A DNA stretch of 64,000 bases from Septoria linicola (lineage: Eukaryota > Ascomycota > Dothideomycetes > Mycosphaerellales > Mycosphaerellaceae). The stretch is from the NCBI GenBank assembly GCA_024114885.1, contig CP099420.1, positions 2,542,001 to 2,606,000 on the forward strand. The letters run 5' to 3'. Of this stretch, positions 46,219 through 55,788 are shown piece after piece. Under the pieces are notes generated by a model. That model was not told where the DNA came from. It did not search any database and saw only the letters and a list, made by a program, of their open reading frames with translations. The translations under genes were made by a program, and so were the position numbers. The number at the start of each line of letters is the position of its first letter. Position 1 is the first letter of the stretch.

Positions 46219-48012
46219 ATGTCTGCAGCGAGGTGGTCACTCAGACTGCCACGAGCAGTAAGTGCTCTTCCGCTAACGACTGAAGGTCGAGCAGGTGTCA
46301 CTAGAGTGCAGCAGAGAAGATGGATTCGCAAACCGCCACCACGAAATCGACCGTGGGCGAGCATTCCAAAGAAGGATGGCGATGAGATTAGCAGACGCGA
46401 AGATGGCAGTCTGGAAGAGCGAGCGAGCAATATCCAACGACAGCAACATGGAGAGACTCAGTCTGCTCCAGAAGCACAACAGTCTGAGCAAGCGCCCAAC
46501 CAAACGACTCCAGGACGAAACACACAACTCGCGGCCACTCTCGCCGAAGCAGACACTTCTGATCTGGTGACGGAAGTGCGAATACCAGACGATCCGTATG
46601 GCGTACTACCTCCAGACCATCCGGCGACCGCCATCCTTTCGAACAGCTCGCTGGTAATACAACGCCAGATCGAGCTCATGAACATTATGATCGGGTTCGA
46701 GCAGGCGAATCGCTACATCATCATGGACGGTCAAGGGCAGACCATCGGATACATTGCAGAGCAGGACCATGGTATGGGTAGCGCGTTCAAGAGACAGATG
46801 TTCGCGACTCATCGAAGCTTCACTACACATATCTTTGACAAAGATGAACGAGAAGTTTTGAGGATACATCGACCCTTTGCATGGATCAACAGCCGTATCA
46901 GAATCTATGATCCCGTGCCGGAAGGAGGCTATGCTGCGAGAGAACTGTCAACAAGCACAGCTTTGCAAGGAACAAGTGCTAGCTCCGCCATAAACCAAAG
47001 CTCCGTGGCCCAGATATCTCCACTAAAGCTAGAAGAAATGCGTGTCATTGGTGAGACCAAGCAGATATGGGCTGCGCTGAGGAGGAAATATGCCATGGCC
47101 ACGTTCCGGCCAAGCGAGGATCCCTCCGACCCCTACAGCGTGCCTCGAATCGAATTTGGTGAGCAAGCCAACTCGGACACGAAAGCGGTGACTGTCACGG
47201 AAAGCAAGACCAACGAAAAGGCCATCGAAGCCGGTATGCGACAGTTTGCCCATGTCGATGAACCATTTCTTTCTTGGGACTTTACATTGCGCAACGAATC
47301 GGAACAAACGATTGGAAGCGTCAATCGCAACTTCGTTGGCTTCGCGCGAGAAATATTCACCGATACTGGTGTATATGCCTTGCGAATGGACAGCGCAGCT
47401 CAACAGTCACTCCTCCAGGACCAAGCCGGTCATGAAATTGCCCAATACGAACGTGAAGCTACGGCAATGACACTTGACCAGCGAGCCGTCATGCTCGCTA
47501 CAGCAGTGTGCATAGACTTTGATTACTTCTCCAGACACTCTGGAGGCACCGGAATCATGCCGATGTGGTTACCTTTCGGCATGGGAGGCACAGCTGCGGA
47601 AGGTGGAGCTGCAGCTGGCGGTGCTGTTGGAGCCGCAGAGGGCGCTGGAGCCGTCGAAGGTGCTGCAGGAGCTGCTGGTCGTGCTGGAGGAGCCATGGGT
47701 GCAGGTGAAGGCGCCATAGCTGGAGCTGGATCTATGGCGGGCTATGAAGCCATGCAGCGTGGCGTGCATGGGCCCAGGGGCGGCGATGATGCCAGCCCGA
47801 CTGCGAACGAACCATTCGCTGGCGAGGCTCAGAATACCATGCAGGACAACGCCCCCAGTGGTGATAATGACGTCTGGGGTGAAAGTCAAGACCCTTGGGG
47901 ACGAGGAGGACCAGGAGATGGGCCGCCTCCGCCAAGCGCTGGCGGAGAAGGCGATGGAGAGGGAGGCGGAGGTTTGTTTGATGCCTTGAGCGATTTCTTT
48001 GGCGACGACTGA
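46219..48012 (+). CDS. Mitochondrial phospholipid scramblase-family protein (Aim25-like)
   Basis: Single exon from ATG 46219, 597 residues. The N-terminus (MSAARWSLRLPRAVSALPL ... QQRRWIRKPPPRNRPWASIPKKDG) looks like a mitochondrial leader. The scramblase domain covers about residues 150-450: SSLVIQRQIELMNIMIGFEQANRY, GQTIGYIAEQDHGMGSAFKRQMFATHRSF, VLRIHRPFAWINSRIRIYD, and FVGFAREIFTDTGVYALRMD, ending RAVMLATAVCIDFDYFSRHS. This matches the LURP/scramblase fold of yeast Aim25 and animal PLSCR. The C-terminal 140 residues are an unusual Gly/Ala/Glu low-complexity tail (AAAGGAVGAAEGAGAVEGAA), then Pro/Gly-rich. A GTAAGT inside codon 14 region is not used, since the best acceptor would break the frame. 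Confidence 0.85.
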   Translation: MSAARWSLRLPRAVSALPLTTEGRAGVTRVQQRRWIRKPPPRNRPWASIPKKDGDEISRREDGSLEERASNIQRQQHGETQSAPEAQQSEQAPNQTTPGRNTQLAATLAEADTSDLVTEVRIPDDPYGVLPPDHPATAILSNSSLVIQRQIELMNIMIGFEQANRYIIMDGQGQTIGYIAEQDHGMGSAFKRQMFATHRSFTTHIFDKDEREVLRIHRPFAWINSRIRIYDPVPEGGYAARELSTSTALQGTSASSAINQSSVAQISPLKLEEMRVIGETKQIWAALRRKYAMATFRPSEDPSDPYSVPRIEFGEQANSDTKAVTVTESKTNEKAIEAGMRQFAHVDEPFLSWDFTLRNESEQTIGSVNRNFVGFAREIFTDTGVYALRMDSAAQQSLLQDQAGHEIAQYEREATAMTLDQRAVMLATAVCIDFDYFSRHSGGTGIMPMWLPFGMGGTAAEGGAAAGGAVGAAEGAGAVEGAAGAAGRAGGAMGAGEGAIAGAGSMAGYEAMQRGVHGPRGGDDASPTANEPFAGEAQNTMQDNAPSGDNDVWGESQDPWGRGGPGDGPPPPSAGGEGDGEGGGGLFDALSDFFGDD

Positions 48013-48425
48013 TGTAAATACTATATGACACGACGAATTTCCGCTCTGAAGGCCGAACTGGTAGGAAAGTGGGATCTGAATGTAATAACAAGAATATACC
48101 TTTCAAGCAAGGGTGGACATCAAAATGATCGCAAGCAGCAGCGATTGCCAAAACGTTGAACTTTGTGACGAAGAGTACGCGGTAGGAAGTACTAAACATA
48201 TTCATACAAAGCTCATTGCTAGTCTGTTACAGCTACAGTGAGAGCAATGAAAGCCAAGACACCACCAACTCCGCGCTGAAATGATCATTCTTTTCCTTCT
48301 CGTCACCTTGTGAATGTGATACGTGATACCAGATACCATATGCAGAGCTCGACCACGGCCTATGAGGCCCGCGATTAGACTCTACGCACCCGTCGAGAAC
48401 CATGTCTGGGCCAAGGGTCGCGCGG
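48013..48425. other. Convergent intergenic, scramblase / pop2
   Basis: 3' regions of two converging genes. No coding signal. Confidence 0.5.
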
Positions 48426-49916
48426 CTAGCGCGATGGACCGAAGCCTTGGAATGCAGCGCCGAGTCCGTGAGCATAGATGTTCTGCTGCTGTCCTGGAGT
48501 CTGCGCGTTCAAGGCCGCGTGCGTTGTTGTCGGCGTACTCGGATTGCCAGGCGTGAAGTTGGGAGCGCTACCACCAAGTCCGGTCAACCCAGTGCCATTT
48601 GTCTGGCCTGGAGTGCTCTGAGCAGCGAAGAACTCCTCTCGGTATTGCTGTGAAGCGGGCGCTGCGACACCATGGAGACCATATATTTGATCTGCCAACT
48701 CTTCCTCCAGGCCTCCTCCAAAGACTTTGGATCGCAATGCCCAGAACACTGATCCCGTGAGCCAGGCATCACTTCCTGCTGTATGAGCAACTCCGACTCG
48801 CTGACAGCCTAGCTCGTCGGCTAGATCATTCAGTCCAGACTTCCCCCCAAGGCGATCTACAATCTGCTGACCAGCCTCGGAAAGCTGTCCATTCGCCCGT
48901 TTTCGTTGCGCATGTCTCAGGAGGTATTTGATATCCCACAGTTTAGGAAAGAAGATCTTGATCAGATCGAAGAAAGCCGTTTGTTCCATAGGTAAAGCAT
49001 CATTGGTGAGCAGCTTGGTCAAGTAGCCAAAGTCGTAGCCCGAGTGGAAGCTCAGCCAGTGTACGTCCTCGTTGTAGCACAAGCCCGAGGTTGTAAGGAG
49101 GGCGCCAAAAGCTTCATGATTAATACCCTGGGTGGCATGCAGAGCAAAGTTCAGACCCGCTGATTGCAGAAGTGAGATGGACGATTCGGCGTACATATCC
49201 TCCTCCAGGTTGAATTGAAAGTTGAAGACCCAGGTACAAGGGATGTTCTGGTTTGCGAGAGGGTGGTTGTAGCCCTGGAACTTGCCCGCTCGTTGCGACA
49301 AAGTCGAGTCTTGTTGCGGCGGCAGCTCTCCATCCTCGTTGTAGAGTGTAATCCCAATCTGGATGGGCTTCAAGATATCCACATTGCATCTAAGCGTCTG
49401 ATAGTGATATTCCGCCTTATTGCCCACAAAATTTCCAATTGGTCGGGCCACAATACCAGGAAACTCGGCATCCATTGCAACGAAGGGGTACTTCTGGCAC
49501 AGCTGCCGGAGCATGTGCATCTCCGGCTCCAAGTTGTGCTTCCAGACCTCTCTAATGCGCGCCGCCTGTCCAGTCTTGGGCAAACCCATGCCCTCAACCT
49601 GACTGCCTTCTTGCATCGCAGCACCTCTTGCAAAGCCCGCCTGAGCAGCTGCTGAGCCCAATCCCTGACCCATTGAGACTCCGTTGAAGGTTGTTGACCC
49701 TCCAGTCGCGCTGAAGGCTGAGGCGCCGAGTCCAGCATATGGAGCATTGGGATTGAAGGGCGATATGCCACCATTAAGGGCGCTGTTGCTAAAAGACTGG
49801 TAACTGGCCATGTGTGCAGACTGCGATTGTGATTGATAGTGTTGGTGCTGTTGGTTGAGGTTGACGAATGGGTTCGATGGCTGCGACATGTGCATCCGGC
49901 CTACTGCGGGTGGCAT
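48426..49916 (-). CDS. pop2: CCR4-NOT deadenylase subunit Pop2/Caf1
   Basis: Single exon, 496 residues. A Gln/Ser/Asn-rich N-terminus precedes IREVWKHNLEPEMHMLRQLCQKYPFVAMDAEFPG, where D and E of MDAEF are the first two catalytic acids of the DEDD nuclease. Later, WLSFHSGYDFGYLTKLL carries the third acid and VAHTAGSDAWLTGSVFW the fourth. Between them NFQFNLEEDMYAESSISLLQSAGLNF is the standard CAF1 helix. The catalytic set looks complete, so unlike budding-yeast Pop2 the nuclease should be active. It shortens mRNA poly(A) tails with Ccr4. A Gly/Thr/Pro-rich tail follows the domain. Confidence 0.96.
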   Translation of the reverse strand: MPPAVGRMHMSQPSNPFVNLNQQHQHYQSQSQSAHMASYQSFSNSALNGGISPFNPNAPYAGLGASAFSATGGSTTFNGVSMGQGLGSAAAQAGFARGAAMQEGSQVEGMGLPKTGQAARIREVWKHNLEPEMHMLRQLCQKYPFVAMDAEFPGIVARPIGNFVGNKAEYHYQTLRCNVDILKPIQIGITLYNEDGELPPQQDSTLSQRAGKFQGYNHPLANQNIPCTWVFNFQFNLEEDMYAESSISLLQSAGLNFALHATQGINHEAFGALLTTSGLCYNEDVHWLSFHSGYDFGYLTKLLTNDALPMEQTAFFDLIKIFFPKLWDIKYLLRHAQRKRANGQLSEAGQQIVDRLGGKSGLNDLADELGCQRVGVAHTAGSDAWLTGSVFWALRSKVFGGGLEEELADQIYGLHGVAAPASQQYREEFFAAQSTPGQTNGTGLTGLGGSAPNFTPGNPSTPTTTHAALNAQTPGQQQNIYAHGLGAAFQGFGPSR

Positions 49917-50143
49917 CTTGTCGGTCGTCCTGCTGAATGGAATGCGATATCGTTGTTGCTGTTTGGCCTCAACGCGAGAAGCAATTGCTGTCGCTGTCGC
50001 AGTCGCATGTGAGAGAGGCAGGTCCAGCTCTATGTTAGTTAAGTTAACTTAGTGCTTCACCGGCTTGGCGTTGCCGACCATCGCAACCTCCACCCATTGG
50101 ACCTCACACCAACACGCTCCAGACATCTACGCAAACAGCGACA
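49917..50143. promoter_or_regulatory. Bidirectional promoter, pop2 / NDUFB3
   Basis: 227 bp between divergent starts. Contains an AT-rich gttagttaagttaactta near 50040. Confidence 0.45.
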
Positions 50144-50459
50144 ATGGCGCCCAAATCCAACATCACCGGCTTCGACCCTCAAAAGTTTGCTGCAGCTGCC
50201 GGACAACCGAAGAACGACCCATGGGCACGAGCGTACGTGGGCGCGGACGGCACGAAGCGCACAGGACATGGAGTACTGACACCTCTGCAGTGAAGCATGG
50301 AGATATACCGGCCCTTTCACGCGAGGGAATCGCTTTAAGGGATCCTTCCCAGGCCTTGGAATTGCGACCGTAGCATTTGCTGGCTACCTTGTATACGAGC
50401 AGGTGTTTTTGACATCATCACACGGACACGGCGAAGGACATGGAGAAGGGCACCATTAG
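50144..50459 (+). CDS. Respiratory complex I subunit NDUFB3 (B12)
   Basis: Exons 50144-50232 and 50291-50459, intron 58 nt; 85 residues. The start MAPKSNITGFDPQKFAAAAGQ leads to NDPWARAEAWRYTGPFTRGNRF, the DPW-R-x-EAWRY motif that defines NDUFB3/B12. The motif is interrupted by the intron, which supports the model. One membrane helix (FPGLGIATVAFAGYLVYEQV) and a His/Gly tail (HGHGEGHGEGHH) complete it. It is an accessory subunit in the membrane arm of complex I. Another complex I subunit gene lies at 27.0-27.5 kb. Confidence 0.92.
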
Positions 50460-51926
50460 GAGGAAGTGGAGAAGAATCGAATGTGAGAGGAGAGCCAGGA
50501 AGTGTGTACAAAGGTGCGCCTTTCCAGCAAAGGCGTTTTATGGGCGGGCATGATTCGATACCAGTACAGAAAGAGACGCATGGAGCTGGCCCGGAGGAAG
50601 CGGCATACTGCAGTGCTGAGTGTGGGCTACTTGACGTAGTAAGGCGTGTATGCCATCCGAGCTGCATCTTTAGCCCTGCCAATGCGCAGACGTGGCCAGA
50701 TCAGGTGCAGTCGCATGATATTCCACAGGCTAAATCAAGCCAACAGCGCAGCTCCCGGCTCTTTTCAATTCGCTCAAAGTACTCACCCAAGAGGCGGTAT
50801 GTCACTTAGTCGATGCAATAAAGTGATTCTTGTATTCCACGCGGCAGACTATGCGACATACCATTCCACTAACGGAGGCCTTCAATCATAGGTGTCAGCA
50901 ACACATGTTACTACTTCACCACAGGTGCTGACGAACCTTCAACAAAATCATAGCCGACGGAGTCTCAGATATCTCAGTACAAGACTCCAATTTGTGTTTT
51001 TGAAGCATTGAGCAACGAGTTTGGTCTCAGCTCTACAATGGTCTTCCCAGCCACCGCTGCAAGCCGTCATTCACGAACAAGTATAAACGCGCCTTGAGCA
51101 TTCTCTGGCAGCCATGCGACTCTGTCTAAAACCTAGCACTTTCCAAAGCTCGCGTCAGACATATCCCTTCATGCGTGGTGTGATCTTTGCTGACCGGAAG
51201 CTCAATATTCGAGGCTGTCATTACCTCTGCCACTAGCTGCCAGGTATCAGACAGTGGTCACCTCATGTACAGCAATAGTGGACATCACAGAGAGAGTGGA
51301 GAAATCCGAAAGCTGACCGTGGGAAATCGTTGTTCGTATGCGAGGCCAAGTGTTGACTTAGGTACAAACTTAGTGGTGGCGATAGTTGAGCGATGAAAAG
51401 GACACAGCTCCACACCGTCCATCCACTCTCTCTCCCCCGGCCATATTACATGCTCCTGTCCAGCCTTCTGCCCCGAAACTCATCCTGTGATCGATGCTCG
51501 TCTCTCGTTCCCTAAAAGAAACCTTCACAAACTGCACCTCTCCCATAGCAACAATCTGACCAGCAGAAGCAAAGTGCCCCGTCAAAGTTAAGAACTGCCC
51601 TTGTAAGGAAAGAGAAAGAAGGACTCCGCCACCCACCCAGCTCCCAGCCCACTGGATTTTGATATGCTCGCGTCTCAAGTCACTCAACGCTTTACTGTTG
51701 ATGAACCCATGCAGCCATCCATACTTGCTTTGATGATGATCCGCGGACGCCTCGCTAATGTCATCACCAACAACCTCTCCAGCGCCGACGCTAACAAGCC
51801 CTTTTGCAGCCGAATCCCATATGTTGTCGATTTTGAATTTGATACACAATCTGATGCTCTTCCTCTTCTTTTCACGCTACGCCAACCGCCAAGCCGCTGC
51901 CGCCAGTCTCAAACGCGAGTGATAAC
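50460..51926. other. Long intergenic (about 1.5 kb), NDUFB3 to the zinc-finger gene
   Basis: One minus-strand frame of 159 codons (51370-51849) has mixed composition and no recognised domain; I could not find splice partners. It may belong to the 3' UTR of the neighbouring gene. Otherwise nothing seen. Confidence 0.4.
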
Positions 51927-54605
51927 TTACTGAGGAGATTTGGCGCCGCTAGCACCGTTGCGGCGATTGTCGCCTTCGTTGATGCCGAGCTGGCCCATGC
52001 CAGTGGACAGGAAAGAGAATGGATCTGCTGCACCGTCATTGCCGTAGCCACCAGGTTGGCCGTATGCACCGTTTGAGTATGCGCCCGCACCAGTCTGGGC
52101 GCTACCACTACCTTGGTTAAAAGCCTGTTCGGTGCGGCTGTCAAAGCCGCCTTGCGAGGGAACGCCGCCATTGCTGCCCATCTGACCATAGCCGCCGGCC
52201 ATGTATGGGCTTGGAGCAGTCATACCTGATGGCAGGTTGTACGAAGAAGGCGGACCAAACGACTGGCCACTGAAACCTGCCGGTGGACCCTGCATGGCAC
52301 CGTATGCGTTGGAGTCGAACGATTGCTGGCTTGCTCCGCCGTAACTGCCACTCGGTGGCTGCATCGGAACTTGTGGTGGGTACTGGCCCGGATGGCCTTG
52401 CTGTCCTGGGAAGCTAGTCATGCCGCTCTCAGCAATGACAGCAGCATTGTTTCGCGATGCGCCGCATCGTAAGCATGAAACGTTCTTGGCGAAGTTGTGG
52501 TAACCACATCCTTCATTTCCGCATTTCCAGTCACCGGCGCGGAATGGGACAATACCGCCACGGCCGCTGGATCCGCCCATGCCGCCCATACCGCCATAGC
52601 CGCCGCCGCCGTGCATGTGGCCGCCTCCCATCATGCCGGGGTGACCAAACTGTGCACCGCCGTAAGGCCCAGCTTGCATGCCGTAAGGCTGGCTGTATGG
52701 ATCTGGTCCGCTAGCGCCCATAGCAGGAAACGAACAGCGGAAGCATGCTGTGCGTCGTTGGAAGTTTGAAAATCCACAGCTGGGGCAGGTCCAGTCTCCA
52801 GGTCGTGGGCGGTTCTTCGATGGAGGGAAAGGGGTGAGAAGTGGTGGACCTCCAGGTGGTTGCGAGTGAGCTGCACGGTCAAGCACCCTGCTGGACGATG
52901 GCGCGACCTCAATAGCGCGGTCATTGAGCGCGCGTCCGTTCATGCTGAGACTCTCAGCTGCCTGTGGTCGTCTGTAATTAGTACTAGTCTTCGGTGGCAT
53001 TGGCGTGTTGCACACGCAAGGGACGTGACATGTTGGTGCCTCGTCATTGAGACACGGCAATGTGATGGGGCTGTCTAGCGCGGCGTTGAAGTAGGCCATG
53101 AAGAGGCGAAGTGGCGCCGTTCTTGGAGTGACGTGAGATGGCGAAAGCGCTTCCGCGCTACTCTTGATGATGGTGTGTCGTAAGGATGGTCGGTGGATAT
53201 GCTCTTCTTCAACGCCAACAATATCGATGTTGATGTAGTGAGGTGAAACACGAAGCGATGTGAAGCCAGCAAGCAATTTTCATGCGGCGCACGGTCCAGA
53301 ATGATCGTCACTTACGCCAAAACGGTCGCGAAACCTCACATGGGATTGCACGTATGGAGAATGGAACGAAATGAACATACCTCTTCGTGACTGCCGAAAA
53401 CAACGAATCCGCTCCCGCTTGGCTTGCCGCCCTCAGGAGTCCGCAGCGTCCAAAAGGCGATAGGTCGACCGCCGTATTGCGTGAACCAACTTTCCAGCTC
53501 ACTCTGCGTTGTATCGTGAGGAAGTCCACTCAGGTGCAGCACCTTGCTGCGCTCGCCGAGGAAGGCACGAACGTCACTGCGCGCGTCGATTGGTCTCGCA
53601 AGGATCTCCGGGTTGCCTTGAGGATTGGTCGCCGAGGGACGCGACTTCTTGAGCAGAGAGTTGAGACACCGCGTAAGTGTCAGAGACTCCTCAAGCGCTC
53701 GGCGTGGTGACGATGGCGCGAGGGCTTGCAGGTGGAATGGCAGGCCTCCTGTGACCTTGCCTGACGAGCGCACTTCCTCAACCTCCAGACCTGCACAGAT
53801 GCTAGATAGACTCGACGAGCTAAAGGCAAGAGTTTCTGGATGGTGTGATTGGAAGGTCTGGTACTCTTGACGAAGGCCAAACAGAACAGGATGTTGGAGA
53901 TAAGCTGGCAAGACGACGTTCTTGTCGCGGGCCTCGCGAGGCAGCTGGACACGCAAGTCCCAGGGAGTGAGGGTCACGAATGCAAAGGTTGGTGCTGCGC
54001 TGGGGCCGGCGTCCTTGGGAACAAGATGTTCTTGGGCGAACTGGTCGAAGGTGGTGATGGCGTCTCGGAAGGTACCAGCGCTCTTCACATGTTCCCAGGT
54101 GAGCGTCGTGAGAGATGTACATAGAGGTGTAATAGGAGTGTTGACCGGGCGAACGAGCACGGACTGGCGGTGCAACTGCGATAGGAGGTTTTATTAGCGA
54201 CTGGTCCAAGCTGTCTATATTGGCAGTGTTTCGTTTCACAGACGCCTTCGGCAGCCCGTGCCATGCTCCATCATATGCATCCCAACAGCATGAGTGCCGA
54301 GAGAGCAGTTCACGTACCTCTCGCTCGGGATTCTGAGCATCCACGACCACCCATCCGATCTCGATGACCTCGGCACTGTCCTTGGTGACATAGACGCCAT
54401 GCTCGTCACACGTGGTAGCAATGTGGATGACACAGTACTTTTCGTAGGACGTCTGCGCGGGCTGCTGCTGCTGCTGCTGCTGCTGATATGGAGCCGACGC
54501 GGATTGGGAAGCTCTGCTCTCGGGCATGTATGGAGCTTGACCGGAAGCTGGGCCGCCAGCGTTTGACGCGGGTGTCGGGTACCCGTGTTGTGTCGGTGTT
54601 GCCAT
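51927..54605 (-). CDS. RNA-binding protein: Eri1-like exonuclease domain (degenerate) + RRM + two RanBP2 zinc fingers
   Basis: Three exons: complement(54318-54605), (53381-54175), (51927-52961), all phase 0, introns 142 and 419 nt; 705 residues. A poly-Gln run (41-48) encoded by (CTG)8 on the plus strand precedes an Eri1/exonuclease-III-like domain (about 57-215; VIEIGWVVVDAQNPERE, TPITPLCTSLTTLTWEHV). The first exonuclease motif reads IHIATTC in place of I-D-F-E-A-T-C, losing both acids; the C-terminal His/Asp motif is not visible. An RRM spans about 300-385 and is completed only by splicing (GFVVFGSHEE-AAESLSMNG). Two RanBP2-type fingers follow: GDWTCPSCGFSNFQRRTACFRC (about 415) and GDWKC...CLRC (about 504). 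A Gly/Gln/Tyr-rich tail ends it. It resembles the Asn-rich/ARP RNA-binding proteins of fungi and probably acts on mRNA without nuclease activity. Confidence 0.88.
54462..54485. repeat. (CTG)8 microsatellite coding for Gln
   Basis: Eight CTG units on the plus strand, read as CAG codons on the minus strand and giving the poly-Gln run near residue 41 of the zinc-finger protein. Confidence 0.9.
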
Positions 54606-55788
54606 GTTGTGCCTTTTGATAATTGTCTCTCGCTGATGTCTTCTCCTGTTCTCCTAGCCGTCTCGGCGTCTTTCGAGTAATTGATGATGGTGATGGCGAT
54701 GATTCAGCTATGATCTGTATCCCAGACTACCCGGTACGCCGAACGCCTTGCGGATCGAGGCGAGAAGGAAGGGAGGAGCGTGTGTCGAATGTAGAGGTGG
54801 AGCTGTGGGAAGAGGAGGGAGGTCCCGATGGAGCTTGCTTCCTTAATGATACAAACAGCCTGCAAATTGATGGCAAGATTTGATGGTACAATAATGCAGC
54901 AGAACTACACACGAACGAAAGAGCTCGATGCCGCTGCCAATGCTCGCTGCCAGTGCCGGTGGACGCTTCGCCTCGGGCGGGTAAAGGGTGGAAAGCAGGA
55001 GCTTGATGAGATTGATGTTTTCAGCTAAGTTAGCGCCGCATGGGTTGTCACATAACATGTCGATCATCCAACTAAATAATCTCGAGGCCAGCAGCAGCAG
55101 CATTCAACGATAACAATAAAAGTGAATTCGCCCTGCAGCCACTGCAGTATGCTCACATTGCCAGTCGTGCTGCTGTACAACGTCTGGCATCATAGCAGGA
55201 CTAGCGAGGCACCGCCCTCAGAGCTCTCCGATTTCTACCACCAACGTCCCCTGCAAGAACAGCGGCAATGAAACATGATACCCACATCTTTTAGATGAAC
55301 GCTCACGCGGCAACGTTACGGCAAGGATGGGCCGCACGCGTGGTTCTATCTGACCTCATCTTCCGCTCCTTCCGTCACTCAAACAGAGACGATATATCTA
55401 GGCGAGACAGCACCCACGAATAGCACAGCCTGTGCACTTTCGCCATGAACGACTCCTACACATGCGTATGCAGCTGTCCGCTCGGCTTGTTTACCACGAA
55501 CGTCCAAGTTCTAGTCACACAACGAGTCCCACAGCCCACGAGCTCAGCACACGAGCCGGAAGGACGGTTCCACGCGTCCTGCAGCTCGAACCTATGAGCA
55601 CAGCTGCATAAGATCATTTCGAGGTGCGTGGCCGGCGCAGCATGGCCCAATCTTGGCTGAGTCCGCTGCAGCCTACCATCAGCTGGACAAAGTCGAGAGA
55701 CACGCTCCTGTGCTGAGTGGCAGACAGTCGTGTCTGCTGTACAGCGCTCTCAGAACGCAGCCACTTACTGTGTCCCATACCTGGGCTC
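54606..55788. other. Intergenic (about 1.2 kb), zinc-finger gene to erg7
   Basis: Holds the zinc-finger gene promoter and the erg7 3' UTR. Frames present have no recognisable content. Confidence 0.5.

Noticed and set aside
46258..46296. Small intron in the scramblase leader (gtaagt...gagcag, 37 nt)
   Set aside because: It is too short and breaks the frame; the unspliced frame gives a good leader.
51370..51849. 159-codon minus-strand frame downstream of the zinc-finger gene
   Set aside because: No domain, no splice partners and ordinary composition; not enough to call a gene.
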